Counted from the stretch's first letter, positions 35,132-48,310 are shown. The stretch is DNA of 64,000 nt from Hydnum rufescens UP504 (GCA_014904985.1 MU128964.1:196582-260581), one strand, 5' to 3'. The notes: generated by a model from the sequence alone, not told the origin. Numbers and translations are program-made.

Positions 35132-36328
35132 CTAGCTGTACATATCGTTCTGCAAAGAGAAATTAATAAGAAATTAGCGTCGATCGTCCAATCAGACACA
35201 AAGGTGTGGGGAAATGAATCCAGCGTACCGCTCCTGGAGGCATGAATTCATCATTGTCAGGCCCTGCGGCGCCGCCACCCCCGCCAGGTCCGAATCCTCT
35301 TCCCCGGCCGCCACCTCCTGCAGGTCCAGGGAATCGATATCCACCCCCGGCTCGAGGGGGCTCAAACGGTCCGACAGGGTCGAATCTCGCGCCGGGGGGA
35401 GCGCCCATCGGTGGCAAGAATCCATCGCCTCCCCATCTTGGTTCCACCCTATCGCGGAAGAACTGCGAGGGTCCCAGAAACATCCCATCACTACCACTCC
35501 CTCCCGGGAAAAGCGGGGGCGGAGCGAAAGGGTTTCGTCCTCCAAGGGGTTCGAGATCCGATCTTCCTATTTCAAGAGGATTGTTGGGGCCGTAGTTAGG
35601 CCGAGGGAAAGCGAACGGCTGGCCGGTGCTGTCAGGATTCGGTGGGATCGATGGTGGGCTGGGTCGAAATGGGAGGGGAGCAGGTGCGCTGGAAGAGGCA
35701 GAAGCAGATGGTGAACTCGTTGTTACTGCTACAGATTCTTCCTCGTATCCCTCTTTCCTCAAGCTAGGTAGAAGTCTTTGCAAGATCTGAATTTTATACT
35801 GCCCGACCAAGTCGTTCACGCGAGCGGATGATATAAAGCCATGAACGAGTGGAGAAGTGTTTGTGGCTCCATTGTAAGGGTAAAATGAAGCGGAGGTGAA
35901 ATCCTCAATTACTACGTCGAGAGTCGTGGTTTTATCATCCTGGAGACATACCTATTAATTGAAGGAAATCGAGGGCCACAGGGAGGTATCTGATAACGTA
36001 CCCCCAGCGCGATGCCGTGTATGACCAAGCGTTTGGACAATTTCACAATCTTGAGGAGGAAGATAAGACTGCTCTGGTCGTGTTTATATCGGAGTGCATA
36101 CAATTCTGGTGAGGTCTTTTTCCATTCTGCGGGTAGGACGTTTTTCTCATACACTACATCAGATGACGAGTCGTCGAGACCAACCAATCGGAATCCAAGG
36201 ATGGACATCACGGCATGGAGCAACGCTGCAATGGCATCCTGAGGGTGGCCAAGTTGTTTGTCCCCCTCTGGAAGGAGAGTCGGGATTGTGGTGAGAATGG
36301 CAGCAGGATCCAGTGCATTTGACGACAT
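35132..36328 (-). CDS. PI31 proteasome regulator (PSMF1/Fub1-like)
   Basis: Homolog of PI31, which binds the 20S proteasome and modulates its activity or transport. ATG 36328 (MSSNALDPAAILTTIPTLLP) opens the N-terminal FP domain: DAIAALLHAVMSILGFRLVG, LPAEWKKTSPELYALRYKHD and LVIHGIALG. An intron lies near 35945-36003, then TTTLDVVIEDFTSASFYP and LVGQYKIQILQRLLPSLRKEG follow. The C-terminal half is the expected Pro/Gly-rich region with PNYGPNNPLEIGRSDLEP, DPVGPFEPP and GGGGRGRGFGPG, and ends MPPGANDMYS after a final intron (about 35150-35232). That closely follows the family's PPG-x-DDM tail. The stop is at 35132-35134. Confidence 0.87.
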
Positions 36329-36416
36329 GGATGATGTAGGTACGGGGTTTCCCGAAGTCACGTGTGCTCAACTTTCCCTTGTCTGTGACCCATATTCACC
36401 GAACTCGCTTCTGGAG

Positions 36417-37405
36417 ATGCAGCAGGGAAGGGGTCAACGAAGTTCTATTCCAGGCTTTATCCCATCAAGAAATTCGGTCAAACCGATTGAGGACATTGAT
36501 AACGTTCCCGAGCTCCTCACCTTGCTTGAGAAGACAAAGGGCCTATTAAGCACGTAAGTATTCTTCCTCACTTTCGGGGTGTTTGATGTCGGTTCAAACT
36601 CTAGAAATGGTTGTCACTGTAGATGCTCTGCCACACTCCGTCCTCAGCTCGAATTGCGCCGCACACAATGCGAGGCTCGCTTAATCCATATTTCGGGAAT
36701 GAGATCCGTCGAAACTGAGCTCGAACACGTTCATATCAGCCAAGCATTTGCAAATGAGTCCAGGGATATCACTATGGCCGATGCTACGTCCGACGAGCCT
36801 TCAACGTCTTCGACCCCCATCACCACTAAGCTTCGCATCCTTGCGAAACCCGTTCCCCATGTGCGTAGAAATCCTCGCTATTGGATATGAAACGTCTACG
36901 AAATTAATCAGATGCTTCTCTTTAGCGGCAACAATCCCATAAGTCGACCGTTCATAGTACAGCGCCCCTCGATCATCGTGAGGCAATGAGACTCCAACAA
37001 GAGGAATCAGAACGCATGAACGCAAGGCGTGCTGCAGCTCAGGCTTCTCGGACTGCCAAAGAACAGCGAATCATGGCCGGAATCCCCAGCGGCTGGCATA
37101 ATCTCACCCAGCAAGAGAAGAATGCTCGGATAATGGCCTTCATGTCCGTGGATTCTCTCCGCTTCATCGCGTGCTCTTCATTCTGATTCGTCATTGCTGG
37201 TTCTTGTAGGAGCTTCCGCCCATCAGAGTCAGACGAAGAATACGATGAGGAAGACGATGATGACTTGAATGACGAAGATATGGAGAGCCTCTTAAGAGAA
37301 GACTACGAGGATGGGATAAAAGGGCAAAACATCTTGGATCCCGATGAACTGGCGGACCTGATCCAAGTCCAGGTCGGTCCAGATATGGATCAAAATCCTC
37401 CGTAG
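36417..37405 (+). CDS. conserved hypothetical, acidic and coiled-coil-like
   Basis: Not recognised. The first exon reads from ATG 36417 with IEDIDNVPELLTLLEKTKG. Later exons give RRTQCEARLIHISGMRSVE and VETELEHVHISQAFANES, then an Arg/Glu/Ala-rich helix (LQQEESERMNARRAAAQASR) leading to IPSGWHNLTQQEKNARIMAF, and an acidic stretch ESDEEYDEEDDDDLNDEDME. If the TAG at 37403 is used the protein ends VGPDMDQNPP. Alternatively GTAGGC there starts an intron into an exon with TIARIHQYLPGLYAVDPAVD, ending near 37687. It is divergent from PI31 with a short shared upstream region. Confidence 0.55.
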
Positions 37406-37925
37406 GCACCGCACCTCCTTTCATTCTCGCCATACTCTGTATTTGCGGTCTTGCGCTTTGTATACCCGTTGCTTTCCCTCGACATGAAGAAACAATCGCT
37501 CGAATTCATCAATACCTGCCTGGCTTGTATGCTGTGGACCCCGCTGTCGATAAGCATCATGCTCTCAGCCATGCACAAGGCAAATCAAATCATTTCTATG
37601 TCTGCGAATGTGTTCTTGAGCCAAGCATTCATCCTGCGCCGTGTGGTGAAAGCACCCATCCCCTTACTCGGGTGTATTCCACATAGCGTGCTCCGTAAGT
37701 CAAGGTATGTTAATCTACATCAATAGAAGGGTATGGCACGGCCCGGTTCCGGTGAATTATCTAATTTCTTATATAGGAATCATGATGCAATCGGAATCCC
37801 TATCGGACCGCTCATCGAGGCCATAGTCAATTGGAACCAGATCATAGCGAGACAGTACAATACACAGTACAACACTACATTGAAAGACATCCACGGCCAT
37901 AGAAAAATAAATCCAAACGCGTATC

Positions 37926-38787
37926 CTAATCCGGGGCATAAGTCGTCCTACAGAAATGGCACCTAGCCAACCTCCCTTTAGCGGTGGCGGCCTTGACGAT
38001 TAGGACGCGACATTCTCGACAAAGCATATGCCCACACGGTGCTCCGACCACTGCACGACCCTGCATATCTTCCATACAGATTCCACACTCTGGCACTTCC
38101 ACAGTTGTCTCTCGCGGCAATCCCGGGGGTGTCTCAGGTTCAGCTGATTTTGCACCTCCCTCGCGCGACGCAGCATTGTGACCGTCCGAGGTTAATTCCG
38201 CTGTCGTCTGAGCGGTCCAATCAGCATACTGAGCACCGTTAGAACGGGATGCTTTGGTAGGATCTGTGGCACTATAGGGTGGCGGACTTGGAGTTGATGG
38301 TGGTAGAGATCCCGTGTTGCGATGATCCGTCATGGTCCTGTATTCATATCCCTGGTTGCTCGACGCCGATGTAGAAGACGATGTCGATGTGGAAGCTGAC
38401 GATGTAGATGTAGACGCCTGAGGTCCTTCTGGTGTGGAGGGGCGGTCGATATCTTTAGCAGGCGTGCGCTTCTGAATAGCTTCGAGGATGAGGGCGTGCT
38501 TTCGTTTGGCAACGACGAGATTGCGGGTCGCACCGAGTGCGAGGAGGAGGGATCCACCCATCGTGAAGGCGGCACCCAGGGCACCAACAACGACTGTAGC
38601 GGAACATAATTTGAGATATTTCGTGCATGCTTGTGAGGGTTTACTTACTGCAGAGGTTTGACAAATCGATCTCATCCCTTTTTTGTTGCTCCTTTGCTCT
38701 TAATGCCTCAAGGGGTGTTAGATCCGGATCTACAATTCTTCTCCAGTACGCCGGCCAATCGAAGTGGATGACGTCCTTGCCACGCAT
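37926..38787 (-). CDS. membrane-anchored RING finger protein
   Basis: Two exons. ATG 38787 gives MRGKDVIHFDWPAYWRRIVD and ALRAKEQQKRDEIDLSNLC. After an intron (about 38590-38650) a hydrophobic segment (VVVGALGAAFTMGGSLLLAL) followed by basic residues suggests one membrane span. A Ser/Thr/Pro-rich linker follows. The C-terminus is a C3HC4 RING, PECGICMEDMQGRAVVGAPC with GHMLCRECR and ARCHFCRTTYAPD, ending at 37926. The layout suggests a tail-exposed E3 ubiquitin ligase on an internal membrane; organelle and substrate are unknown. It is divergent from the HEI10-like gene, with start codons 109 bases apart. Confidence 0.78.
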
Positions 38788-38896
38788 GAAGCCCGACAAT
38801 TAGGGGGGAGAGAGAGCCTTAGATATTTCGACTGCGGCAGCACAGCCAACCGGATATATCCTTTTGGGTTTATTGTGTCCGACGCACCTGACATTC

Positions 38897-41242
38897 ATGG
38901 ACGATCTTCATTGCAACCGACTCACCTGCCGCAAGCTTCTCGTGGACAAGGTGTGTCTTGTCTATAATCTCCCGCGCGCCCAAATCTGATCGTTATTTAG
39001 GCAGTGGTGACAACCTGTTCTCGTATGTCGCCCCATTGTTCTAGCCCTCAGACACTCAGCCCTTGATGCAAGGCTACTCTTGTTTTTGGGGATGAGCAGA
39101 TATATTCTGCGTCGAATGTGCAAATGAAATCTTTGCCACGCCATCACTCATCTGTGCTGCGTGCGAAACGGCTCTAGACCAGCCGGATGACGTCGTGGTA
39201 CTTGCCCCATCCCGTTCCCTGTCCAAAATAACCAAAGATTGTTATCCCTGTTCCTTTTTTTGAATTTACCGTTAAGATATGCTCCCTACATCCCACAAAC
39301 GACTACAAAACGGTACAAACCAAGTGGCCACACGTGATTATCTAGTGCTGAGGCTGTTTCCACCACAGTCCATCCTATCTGGACTCAGTCCTAGTATTAT
39401 TTTGGAGATATGCAGTCGGTGGGCCTGCATAGCTATTCGCGCCCCTGTTGCAACTCCCAGCGACGATAATGCTTCTACACTCTAAGGGCTATGTCGTTCT
39501 GGCAGTATCAAATCCACCAAGAAAGGTTAGACGCACATCGATCATCTCCGCAAAGCTACTGACGACGATCCTGATTCTTTTTATGACGTCTTTAATGTAG
39601 CTCCTTCCAACAAGCCGTCCTTCGTAACGTCAACGAGAGAAATGCACAAATGCAGAAGCAGCTTGAGAATGTCGTTAGAGAAGGTGTATTTTTGCGATTC
39701 CCTTTCCCCTGTACGCTGCGACCCGGTTTGAAGACTCATCAAGTCATGCTTGCCTCTGTCGTTGTGTAGCAAATTCCGAACTTGGGCTGCTGAACAATAA
39801 GGTTGCAGGTCCGTCGATAATATTCCCTTGGTCTCATATCTCTGCGTCTCTGCCATTTGGTAGTTGGTGGAGCTAACTCATATGACGATGCAAAAAAACA
39901 AGGTCTCGAACGCGATCTAGAAGTGGAGCGTAGGAAGAATCGCGAGTTTGTGGAATCAACCAAAGACAAGGATGCGGAATATCAAAAGATCAAAGTCAGG
40001 GTTTCTGGCTTTCTCTTTCTTCATGATATCTATCCACAGTCATTGCCGCAACTATGACGTGATTGCGATGTCCCCTATTATTCAGGCTCAACTAGACAAA
40101 ATGAAACGAAAAGCTCTCCTCGCACCAACTTCCCTCTCTATGTCAGCGGCTGCCGCCGCCAACGCCGCACCCGACGGAGTAAACGCTTTCCAACTCCAAG
40201 CTCGATCTACACCGACTGGCCGCCGGGATGAAATGAACAACGCCAATGGGATCGGGATGGGAAATACCTCAAGACTCCGTCCAACAACCCACTCGAATCA
40301 GACAGTCATCTTGGGACCGGGTGGCGGTGGAATGAACGATGTTATCAATGGAATGGATGCCAATAAAGTTGAGCGCCACCCAATACATTCGATTTTCTTT
40401 TTTCTGTCCCTCTTCGACTGCTCGGAAACAGGATTGATCAGGGCACTGATGTACTGTGGATATGTGGCAGATCCAGCGAACCCCTATTCGTCAAGGTTTC
40501 AACAGTTCCAATGCTGGTGGTGGGCAAACGCAATGGCAGCAACAGCCACAGCAACTTGTCATGCAAGGGCCTTCCTCCTGTCCACGTCGCGTTCTCGCCA
40601 GCAACCTCAAGTGCAGCAACAGCAGCAACAACAACCTCGTCTCTCTAACTCTCGAGATCCCAATGCGCCCACTTCCAATCAATTTTCCTCCTCTCACCGA
40701 CCGCAACAACAAGGCCAGCAATTTCACGATCCCGAGAATCACCAGAACCACTATATTCAACAAAACCAAAACCAGCTTCAATTCCAGCCAATTCAGAACC
40801 AGAATAACCAGAGTGGAGTACAGATTGATCAGCGCATGTTTGGCGCTACGTCCGACTCCGGGGGCGAAGACTCGCGTCACTCCGACTCTGAGCGTAATAA
40901 CTTTCATTCTAATTCAACCCATGCTCGTCTCCGCCCGCAGCATCAACAACAACAGCAACAGCAACAGCAACAACCACAACAGCAGCATTCAAACAGCTTC
41001 CTGCCTGGTCCTGGGCCTCTATTGAATCCAAATCTTGGCGGGAATACTGGAAATACGGATCAGCTTCAAGCCTCAGCTCTTGGATCCAATGCCAAGCGAG
41101 GTCTGCCCCTTTATTGCCTGGCTCGCTCGTCCTATCCATATCTAACAGGATTCGATATTTAAATAAAAACGATACAGTATTCGCCCAGCCGCCTCCGCGT
41201 CGCGCAAGCACGGGGTTCAGACCAGCAACTTTCGCACGATGA
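38897..41242 (+). CDS. CCNB1IP1/HEI10-like RING E3 ligase
   Basis: Homolog of the meiotic crossover factor HEI10 (human CCNB1IP1), a RING/coiled-coil SUMO or ubiquitin ligase acting on recombination sites. The first exon (ATG 38897) is MDDLHCNRLTCRKLLVDK, spliced to AVVTTCSH and then IFCVECANEIFATPSLICAAC, together forming the RING. Next come DQPDDVVVLAPSRS, SILSGLSPSIILEICSR, AMSFWQYQIHQE, and the coiled coil VLRNVNERNAQMQKQLENVV and SELGLLNNKV. RDLEVERRKNREFVE, EYQKIK and DKMKRKALLAP complete the family core. A long Gln-rich region (about 40600-41000) follows, and the last exon gives AQPPPRRASTGFRP before a stop at 41240-41242. Eight or more introns are needed; splicing around 40370-40610 is uncertain. 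Confidence 0.85.
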
Positions 41243-41877
41243 TGGCTCGTTTTTTTTCTCACATTACTCCGGATTCTCATAATACTTGACGCTGGAATCT
41301 GCGCCAGACGAACTTGTTCTTTTACACCTCGCATTCTCATGACATTCATCGATGGTCTTCCGCCTCATTCTCGATACAGTAGTAACGCCTCCACCGAAGC
41401 ACCAACGAAAATATGACCCGGAAGATGGAAACAGATAGTCCAAATATAATCACCAGCCTCTATCCATACTTTTCTGACCTGACCGAGTGTGGGGGCTTCA
41501 TGGGCCTCCATCTGAGTGAATGAAAGGAATTATTGAAGAGTTTGTCTTGAGATGGTCACTTGATATGCAGTATCGACGTACAGGTGTGCGTGCAGGGAGG
41601 TGCGACATAGAGAGCGGAATTAAGAAATTAGCGACTGTTAAAAATGGGTCATTCAACTCAAGGGATACACGGGGTGAGGAAGTAGTGTGTCCAATCCATA
41701 GAAGTATCCTGCGGAAGTCGACGAAAAGGAGAATAGTTGCAGCGTATACACGCAAGGACGTATCCACCGTGTCCAGCCAGGGAAGGAGAAACCGAGAAGA
41801 CCGATCCACGCTCTCTCTGCCGTCATTGCCCGACATAAAAAAGAAAAATTAGGATGCCCGAGAATCGCGGTCGGTCA
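41243..41877. other. convergent intergenic spacer
   Basis: Tail-to-tail spacer after the HEI10-like gene. Short open frames on both strands show no recognisable motif. Confidence 0.35.
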
Positions 41878-44800
41878 CTACCAATGGGCAGGAGCTGATG
41901 CGACCCCAAGAGATCCGCGATTTGGGCTTGATTGTCGTTGATACGATGTACGTGGTGAATTGGGCAGGTACGCCTTCGGCGCTTGCGACATTGGAGAGTC
42001 CGCAGAAGTCGATGGAGCCGGTCGTGGACTACCCAAGCTTGGGGCGAAGTGCGGCATTAGCGTGCTATTCCGGGGGGGTTGGGCACGGGGACCACCTGGT
42101 ATCTGGGGTGAGTTTTCGATCTGCACAGAACGCAACGCGGGGCTGGGGGTGGAAAGGGGGAGACGGGCTGGGGGGCGATATCCTGGCTGGAGGACATGGT
42201 TACGCTCCTTCTTCAAGCTGGCTCTTCGTCCGATGGAGGCAAAGAATCCTGGCTTGCCCCCAGATAAATTGGACCCGGACGGGTGATTGCGGCTTCCTAT
42301 GCCGACGGCGAGGGATGGATAGGGTAGAGACGGAGATAGCCCTTGGGGCGGAGAGTCTTCCGTTTCGTGAGCTCGAAGATTAGTAGCCACGTAGGCATCG
42401 GGACGAATGGGAAAGGTCACTTCGGAAGCCATGGAATTGCGCGACATGTGTCGGGTAAGTTGGTGCACGTGTGCGGACGCCGCCATTGAAGGGGATTTTA
42501 AAGGGGATAGCAGATCACTTTCTGTATCAGTTGCGCGTTGACCACCTTACCGGACAATGACAGAGATCAGAAAGACGCCACAAACGGCAATGTGGAGATG
42601 ATGGCACTCACCTTTTTTTCTTGATTTAACCCCAGCGATCCAAGCATCAAGGCCACAATCCTCGGCATAAAGCTGATTGATCTTCTCAGCGTATCCGGCA
42701 GCTCGATCGAGAGCGGTTCGCATCTTCATTACATCTTGGAACGACATTGCCTGAGGATAACCAACAACTTTGCGCTTCAACCTCCTCGTCTTTTCAGGGG
42801 TCGTCACGGGAGGCTGGGAAAAAATAGTGGTGGGGGCGAATGGGACGGAATCGGTTTTGGAACGGGCGAGATGGATGGGAAAACGGGATAAAGACAGAGA
42901 CGAGGTCGTGTGGCGAATAGCAGAGAACAGCTTTGAATCATTGGATCGGGAAGAGGAGGAATGACCTGAATCAGCGGTTGACGGTGGAGTATATGGCTTT
43001 TTTTGCTCAGCGGACGATATAGATTGGGTAGGGTAGAGCTCCAGGTCTTCGTTTTCCTCGCCGGAGCGGCGATCGCCACCATGGGTGGATGCAAAACTAC
43101 TAGAGCTCGTGGATCCACGACGGAGCCCTAATGCAGGGCGCGAGGGTGAAGGTTGCTTTTTCTCTTCCCATGAAGGTTGGACGACTGTTGGCGGGGGAAC
43201 ATCTTTCGCGTTAACCAAACCGATGTCATCGATAGCATCTCCAACAGCCGCCATCAGGTCATCGATCGTTCCAACTGAGGATGATGCCGTAGCCCCATCG
43301 CGGTTGTGCAAATATATATCATCTTTGGCAGGGGGCAAGGGTGCCTCCGCGGAGACGATGGTAGCTTCTTCACGATGGTATGACTGCGGTGGCGGTGGAT
43401 TTGGACTAAACGCACCTTCCAAAGATGGCCTAGCACTTCAAACAAAAGGTGAAATGTTAAACAAGGATGATAGAGACCACCCAAAAAGTTCACCTCGATC
43501 GACCTTCGCTGCGAACAGTGGCATATTTGTCCTCGGATCTATGCTTAGGAGAGCGGTATAAATCGTCACTGTATATAGATCCACTGGCGCTGCTAGTGGT
43601 GCTCGTAGAGTCCGTCGATGTCGACGTTACGGATGATTGGGAGAGCGTGCGTGCGAGAGTGGTGCTAGCTGCGTCCGACTGCGTCTCCTCATAAGATCGG
43701 TCATGAGCGGGGAACGGGGGTTCGTGGGAGGCTTGTTCTCGAGCATGTCGAACAGGCCGTGGAGGCGTCCCGGTGGACACGCTGCTGAGGGACATCTGTT
43801 CCTGGTGCTCTAAGGGAGGAACAAAAGCAAGTTGGACATCGTGAATAGATGGATACTGATGCGGATTAGAATGAGCCCCACGTCGCGGCGGCCTTGGCGG
43901 CGGCAAGGCGGGAGACAATGGGGTGTGACTTTGCAATGGTATCTGGAGGACCTTGGGGATCTCCGGTGGTGGCCCAGCGGTGCCATGCAACGCAGAGTCA
44001 AAGAACATGTAGGACATGTCGTTGAGAGTAGATGGCGGCTTGCTCGGTCCAGGATCGCGAGAGGTAGATATGAGACTGACTTGCTCAGCCGGAAAATCAT
44101 CTCCGGCAGTAGCGCGATGTGGCTGCGTAGGATAGCCGTCGTGGGGGGTGGGTACAGCCCAATTCATCTCGGAATTGGACAAGATATGCACGTGTGGGCC
44201 AGCCACCCTTGCTCCCACTTGCTTGCCTTGGCCTATATCTGGGGTCCCTACCTCTGGAGATGACCAGAGGTTTCCCAGTGATGCACCTGCGCGTGTCTCC
44301 GCATTTTGATAGGGCGCAACGGGTAAGACCGGTTCTATTGGGATTATGATGTCTTCGGACTCTGCACTCCGCCCACCATTCCGGACGGATCGACCCTGCG
44401 CGGCGGTGGAGGGACTGGATGCGACGGAAGGATGCTGCTGTCCGTCGCTGTTGGGCACGTTGGCATCTCCAGGTGTCAACGATTTGAAAGGATCGCCACT
44501 GCTTTTTGTGCGCTTGTGCTGCAAAGATGGCACCTTAGTGAGACCGTGCTGACCAGTACTGTTTCGATACGACACACGATCACTCGGGGCGAGATTTGTG
44601 TACGAAGAAGGAGCGGCATCTGGGGGTGCGATCAATGCCATCCGTGGCTGATCCATGCCTGGCGACGTCAAAAAACGTGGTGAGGGCATGCACTCATGAG
44701 CTCAGGATAACCTGGAAGAAACAGCGATGAAACATATACCTCGACGTGATGATAAAGAGCTTTCTCGAGCCAGCCTTTGAGATGTATCTGAGCTCGAGGA

Positions 44801-45190
44801 GATGTCGGAAGACCCGTTTGAAGGATACTGAGACGACTCATTGGAAACGCGACGATCTAGCTCCACAATAGCGAGTCTCCTGTTGTCAGCGTTGGCAGCA
44901 GCTCGTGCACTAGGTCTGCGTTTGATGTCGGCCACGTTGGGGGTTAGGGCAGCACCAGGAGGCGGTGTCCCCGACCTGAGCGTTACGTCGGCTTCGCCCC
45001 GGACCGTGGCACTTGACAACCGGTGCGAAGGATCATATTCCTCCTCCGACGGTGAAGGAGACGGACGGTGCCTGTTGAAGGCGCGCCGTTCAGATTCGTC
45101 GGAAGAAGATTGCGCCCCAGCATTCGCATGCTGTGAATGATAATATTCGAGTATGTCCGCGTCTCTCAGGCCCGATGCCGATTGTGCCAT
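41878..45190 (-). CDS. large Ser/Pro-rich conserved hypothetical
   Basis: Four or more long minus-strand exons, all low-complexity and rich in Ser, Pro and Thr. ATG 45190 opens MAQSASGLRDADILEYYHSQ, a clean N-terminus. Middle exons contain HVHILSNSEMNWAVPTPHD and polyserine tracts. Near 42620-42740 is the one globular-looking block, AMSFQDVMKMRTALDRAAGY and AEKINQLYAEDCGLDAWI, which I take to be the conserved core. The last exon carries SRNSMASEVTFPIRPDAYVA and ends at 41878. No catalytic motif is visible. The composition suggests a largely disordered scaffold or regulator that may be phosphorylated. Function unknown. Confidence 0.65.
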
Positions 45191-45554
45191 GACCGTCTCA
45201 GCGTAAGAATCTCGTTCGGGGGGTTGCTCCTGTTGTCGTTTTTCTACGACCAGGACCAGGCTAAGGTAGTTTCAGGCAATGAGACGGAGACGTAATAGTA
45301 ATGTGGCTGATAAACGCACGTACCAGTCGCTCCCGAGGTTAGGACACTCGGCAGAACAGAAAACCCGGGTGCAAGCTGGGTATTAAGATAAGCTGTTGTC
45401 GTTAGTGATTGTCGAGACGACGCTGCACGATGAATCTTAATCTCGGTCCGCGCCGAGGTCTGCCCAAATCCAGCCCAAACTTTGTATAACATTTTCGTTG
45501 ACAATGTTTACACCCAAAGGAATATTACAAGTACAGAAGAACAAAGACGGTGGT

Positions 45555-48310
45555 TTACCAGTCATCAAGCTTCTTCGAGGTCTTCACGGGATGAGCAGCC
45601 ACAACACGACCGCCTTGCGAATACCCATATCCATCCAGCCAAGGCCACGTCTGGCTCCTCTTCGCCTCGAACGCGTCAATCGTATCCGCTTTCCGCAGTG
45701 TCAGGCTGATATCGTCCAAGCCATTCAAGAGACAATGACGGCGGAATGGATCCACGTGAAACGAGATGGGCAATTTTCCATCCTCACGGCGCACCTCCAA
45801 TTTCTCCAGGTCAACTTCAAGCTGTTTCCCTGCGCGCGCATCATTTGCTAGATCGATGCACTGCTCGGGCGATAGCACGATTGGGACCATCCCGTTTTGC
45901 ATCGCATTCGTCTTGAAGATCTCCGCAAAGCTGGGCGCTATCACGGTCCGAATGCCAAAATCATTCCTGATGACCAAATATTGGTTGTTAGTGTATAGAC
46001 ACCAAGTTACAGCATATTCTGGCACTCACAGACTCCAGGGGGCGTGCTCCCGGCTGCTTCCACATCCGAAGTTGGCGCCAGTGCACACAAGGATCTTCGC
46101 CTTATCATATGGTGCACGATTCAGGATGAAATCCGTGGCTTCCCCCGTCTTGGGATCCTTTCGGAGGGTATGGAATAAAGCCTGGCCAAGACCAGTACGC
46201 TTCAGAGTCTTAAGGAATTGTTTGGGAATAATCATATCGGTGTCAACGTTGGCGATGTCCAGGGGTGCGGCGACACCCTTCACGACTGTGAATTTCGGTA
46301 TGGTGGAAGGAGTGGTCGTGTTGGACTCCGCAGTCACGTCTTTCGGCACAGCACGTTCTGGAGCGGGGGAAGGCAAGACTGGGTCTGTGAGATAATCGAA
46401 GGCGCTGGTCACTTTGATCTGCGTCGTCCCACCAGTCGTGGAGGCCACATCAGCGCCTAAAATCTTCCTTACGTCAGCCAATTTGCCTGTCAACGCAGCG
46501 GCAGCGGCCATGGCGGGGCTCATCAAGTGAGTGCGTCCACCTGCTCCCTGTCTTCCCTCAAAGTTCCGATTGCTAGTACTGGCGCACCGCTGGCCGGGCG
46601 CGAGCTGATCCGGATTCATACCAAGACACATCGAACAACCAGCTTCTCGCCAATCGAAGCCTGCGCGCAAAAAGATGACATCGAGACCTTCTGTCTCTGC
46701 CTGTTGCTTGATGAGACCCGATCCAGGAACAATCATGGCGTGCACGTTGGGTGCCACATGTGCCTTAGGGCCCGCAGCAAGGACCACTTTACACGCCGAT
46801 CGGAGGTCCTCGATGCGCCCGTTGGTGCAAGAGCCAATGAAGACTTTATCCACAGGGATATCCTCCATGCGGACGTTGGGCGTAAGACCCATATACTTCA
46901 AGGAGCGCTCGGCCCCACTGCGTTTGATAGGATCGGAGAAGCTCGCTGGATCGGGGACGGAACCAGTGATGGGAACGACATCTTGAGGAGAGGTGCCCCA
47001 TGTGACAGTCGGAATAATGTCATCGGCACGAATTTTGACCTCGATATCGAATTTTGCGCCCTCATCCGACTTGAGGGTGCGCCAGTACGCCTCCGCTCGA
47101 TCCCAATCTTGCCCAGCCTTGGGAGCAAGAGGTCGACCACGAAGATATGCGAATGTGATTTCATCGGGAGCGATCATACCAGCACGCGCACCCCCTTCGA
47201 TACTCATATTGCACACGCTCATCCGTGCCTCCATACTCATGTTGCGGAAGACTGAGCCAGCATATTCAATCACGCATCCCGTACCACCTGCAGTCCCGAT
47301 AGTGCCAATGATGTAGAGAATAACATCTTTGGAGGTGACACCCTCGAGAAGCTCCCCCTCGACAGTGATTCTCATGTTTTTGGATTTCTTCTGGAGGAGG
47401 GTTTGGGTAGCAAGCACATGCTCGACTTCGGAGGTGCCAATGCCAAATGCGATTGATCCAAAAGCTCCATGAGCTAGAAAATAATATCGTCAGTATGGCA
47501 GTGTGACGTGACGTGACGTGACGAACGTACTAGAAGTGTGAGAATCCCCACATACGCAGGTTGTACCGGGAAGCTATATAATGAGCATTAGTCTCATGTC
47601 CCGCCATGAAATAACCATTCTAACGAACGGTAAATCCTTGTTCTGGTCCTATAATGTGCACGATACCTGCAAAATAATTTTAGCATGAATATTCATTTAA
47701 AGCAGCAACGCTATACATACCCTGACGCCTATCGGTCATTCCAAAGTAGGTAAGTCCGAACTCTTTAACGTTATCCTCGAGTGCAACGCATTGTTCCCGA
47801 CTCTCGGGCTCCTCAATGAAGTTCTTCACTGTGGTGAAGTTCTTGCGGGAGAAAGTACTATCGACAGAGTGTTAGTCTTAGAGAACGATGAGTATGCATG
47901 TTAGAAGAGGTTCGTACGGAACATTGTGGTCTACAGTTGCAAGAGTATTGTCGGGACGACGCACTGAACGTCCAGCGGTCCGCCTATGCAAGTTGAATCG
48001 GCAGAATCAGACAAGAACATGTGCAGGCCGGAGATTTCAGCTTACAGGCCCTCGAAGGCTTGAGGACTAGTGACTTCGTGCACAAGATGGCTGCAAGGAC
48101 CTGTTGTCAGCTCACGAGTTATCGCGAGACAAATAAGGGGTATCGTACCGGTCAATATATATCAAAGTTTCCCCACCTTCCTGCTGATGGCTAATCAAGG
48201 AAACTTAACGTAAATCGAGAGCAGCGAATGGCACTGAAGGCAGCATACACGACATGATCGTCCCAGATCTTATCGTACAGAGTGCGGGGTGGTGGAATTG
48301 AAGTTGGCAT
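45555..48310 (-). CDS. LEU1: 3-isopropylmalate dehydratase (single-chain)
   Basis: Leucine biosynthesis enzyme of the aconitase family that isomerises 2- to 3-isopropylmalate. ATG 48310 gives [20 protein letters not shown]. Short 5' exons follow: [56 protein letters not shown] and [12 protein letters not shown]. The long exon runs [52 protein letters not shown] and the second cluster motif [15 protein letters not shown]. The swivel domain follows with [13 protein letters not shown] and [15 protein letters not shown]. After an intron come [19 protein letters not shown] and a stop at 45555. The Fe-S ligands Cys in CxxC and GSCTN are present. Fusion of LeuC- and LeuD-type parts is normal in fungi. 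Confidence 0.95.
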
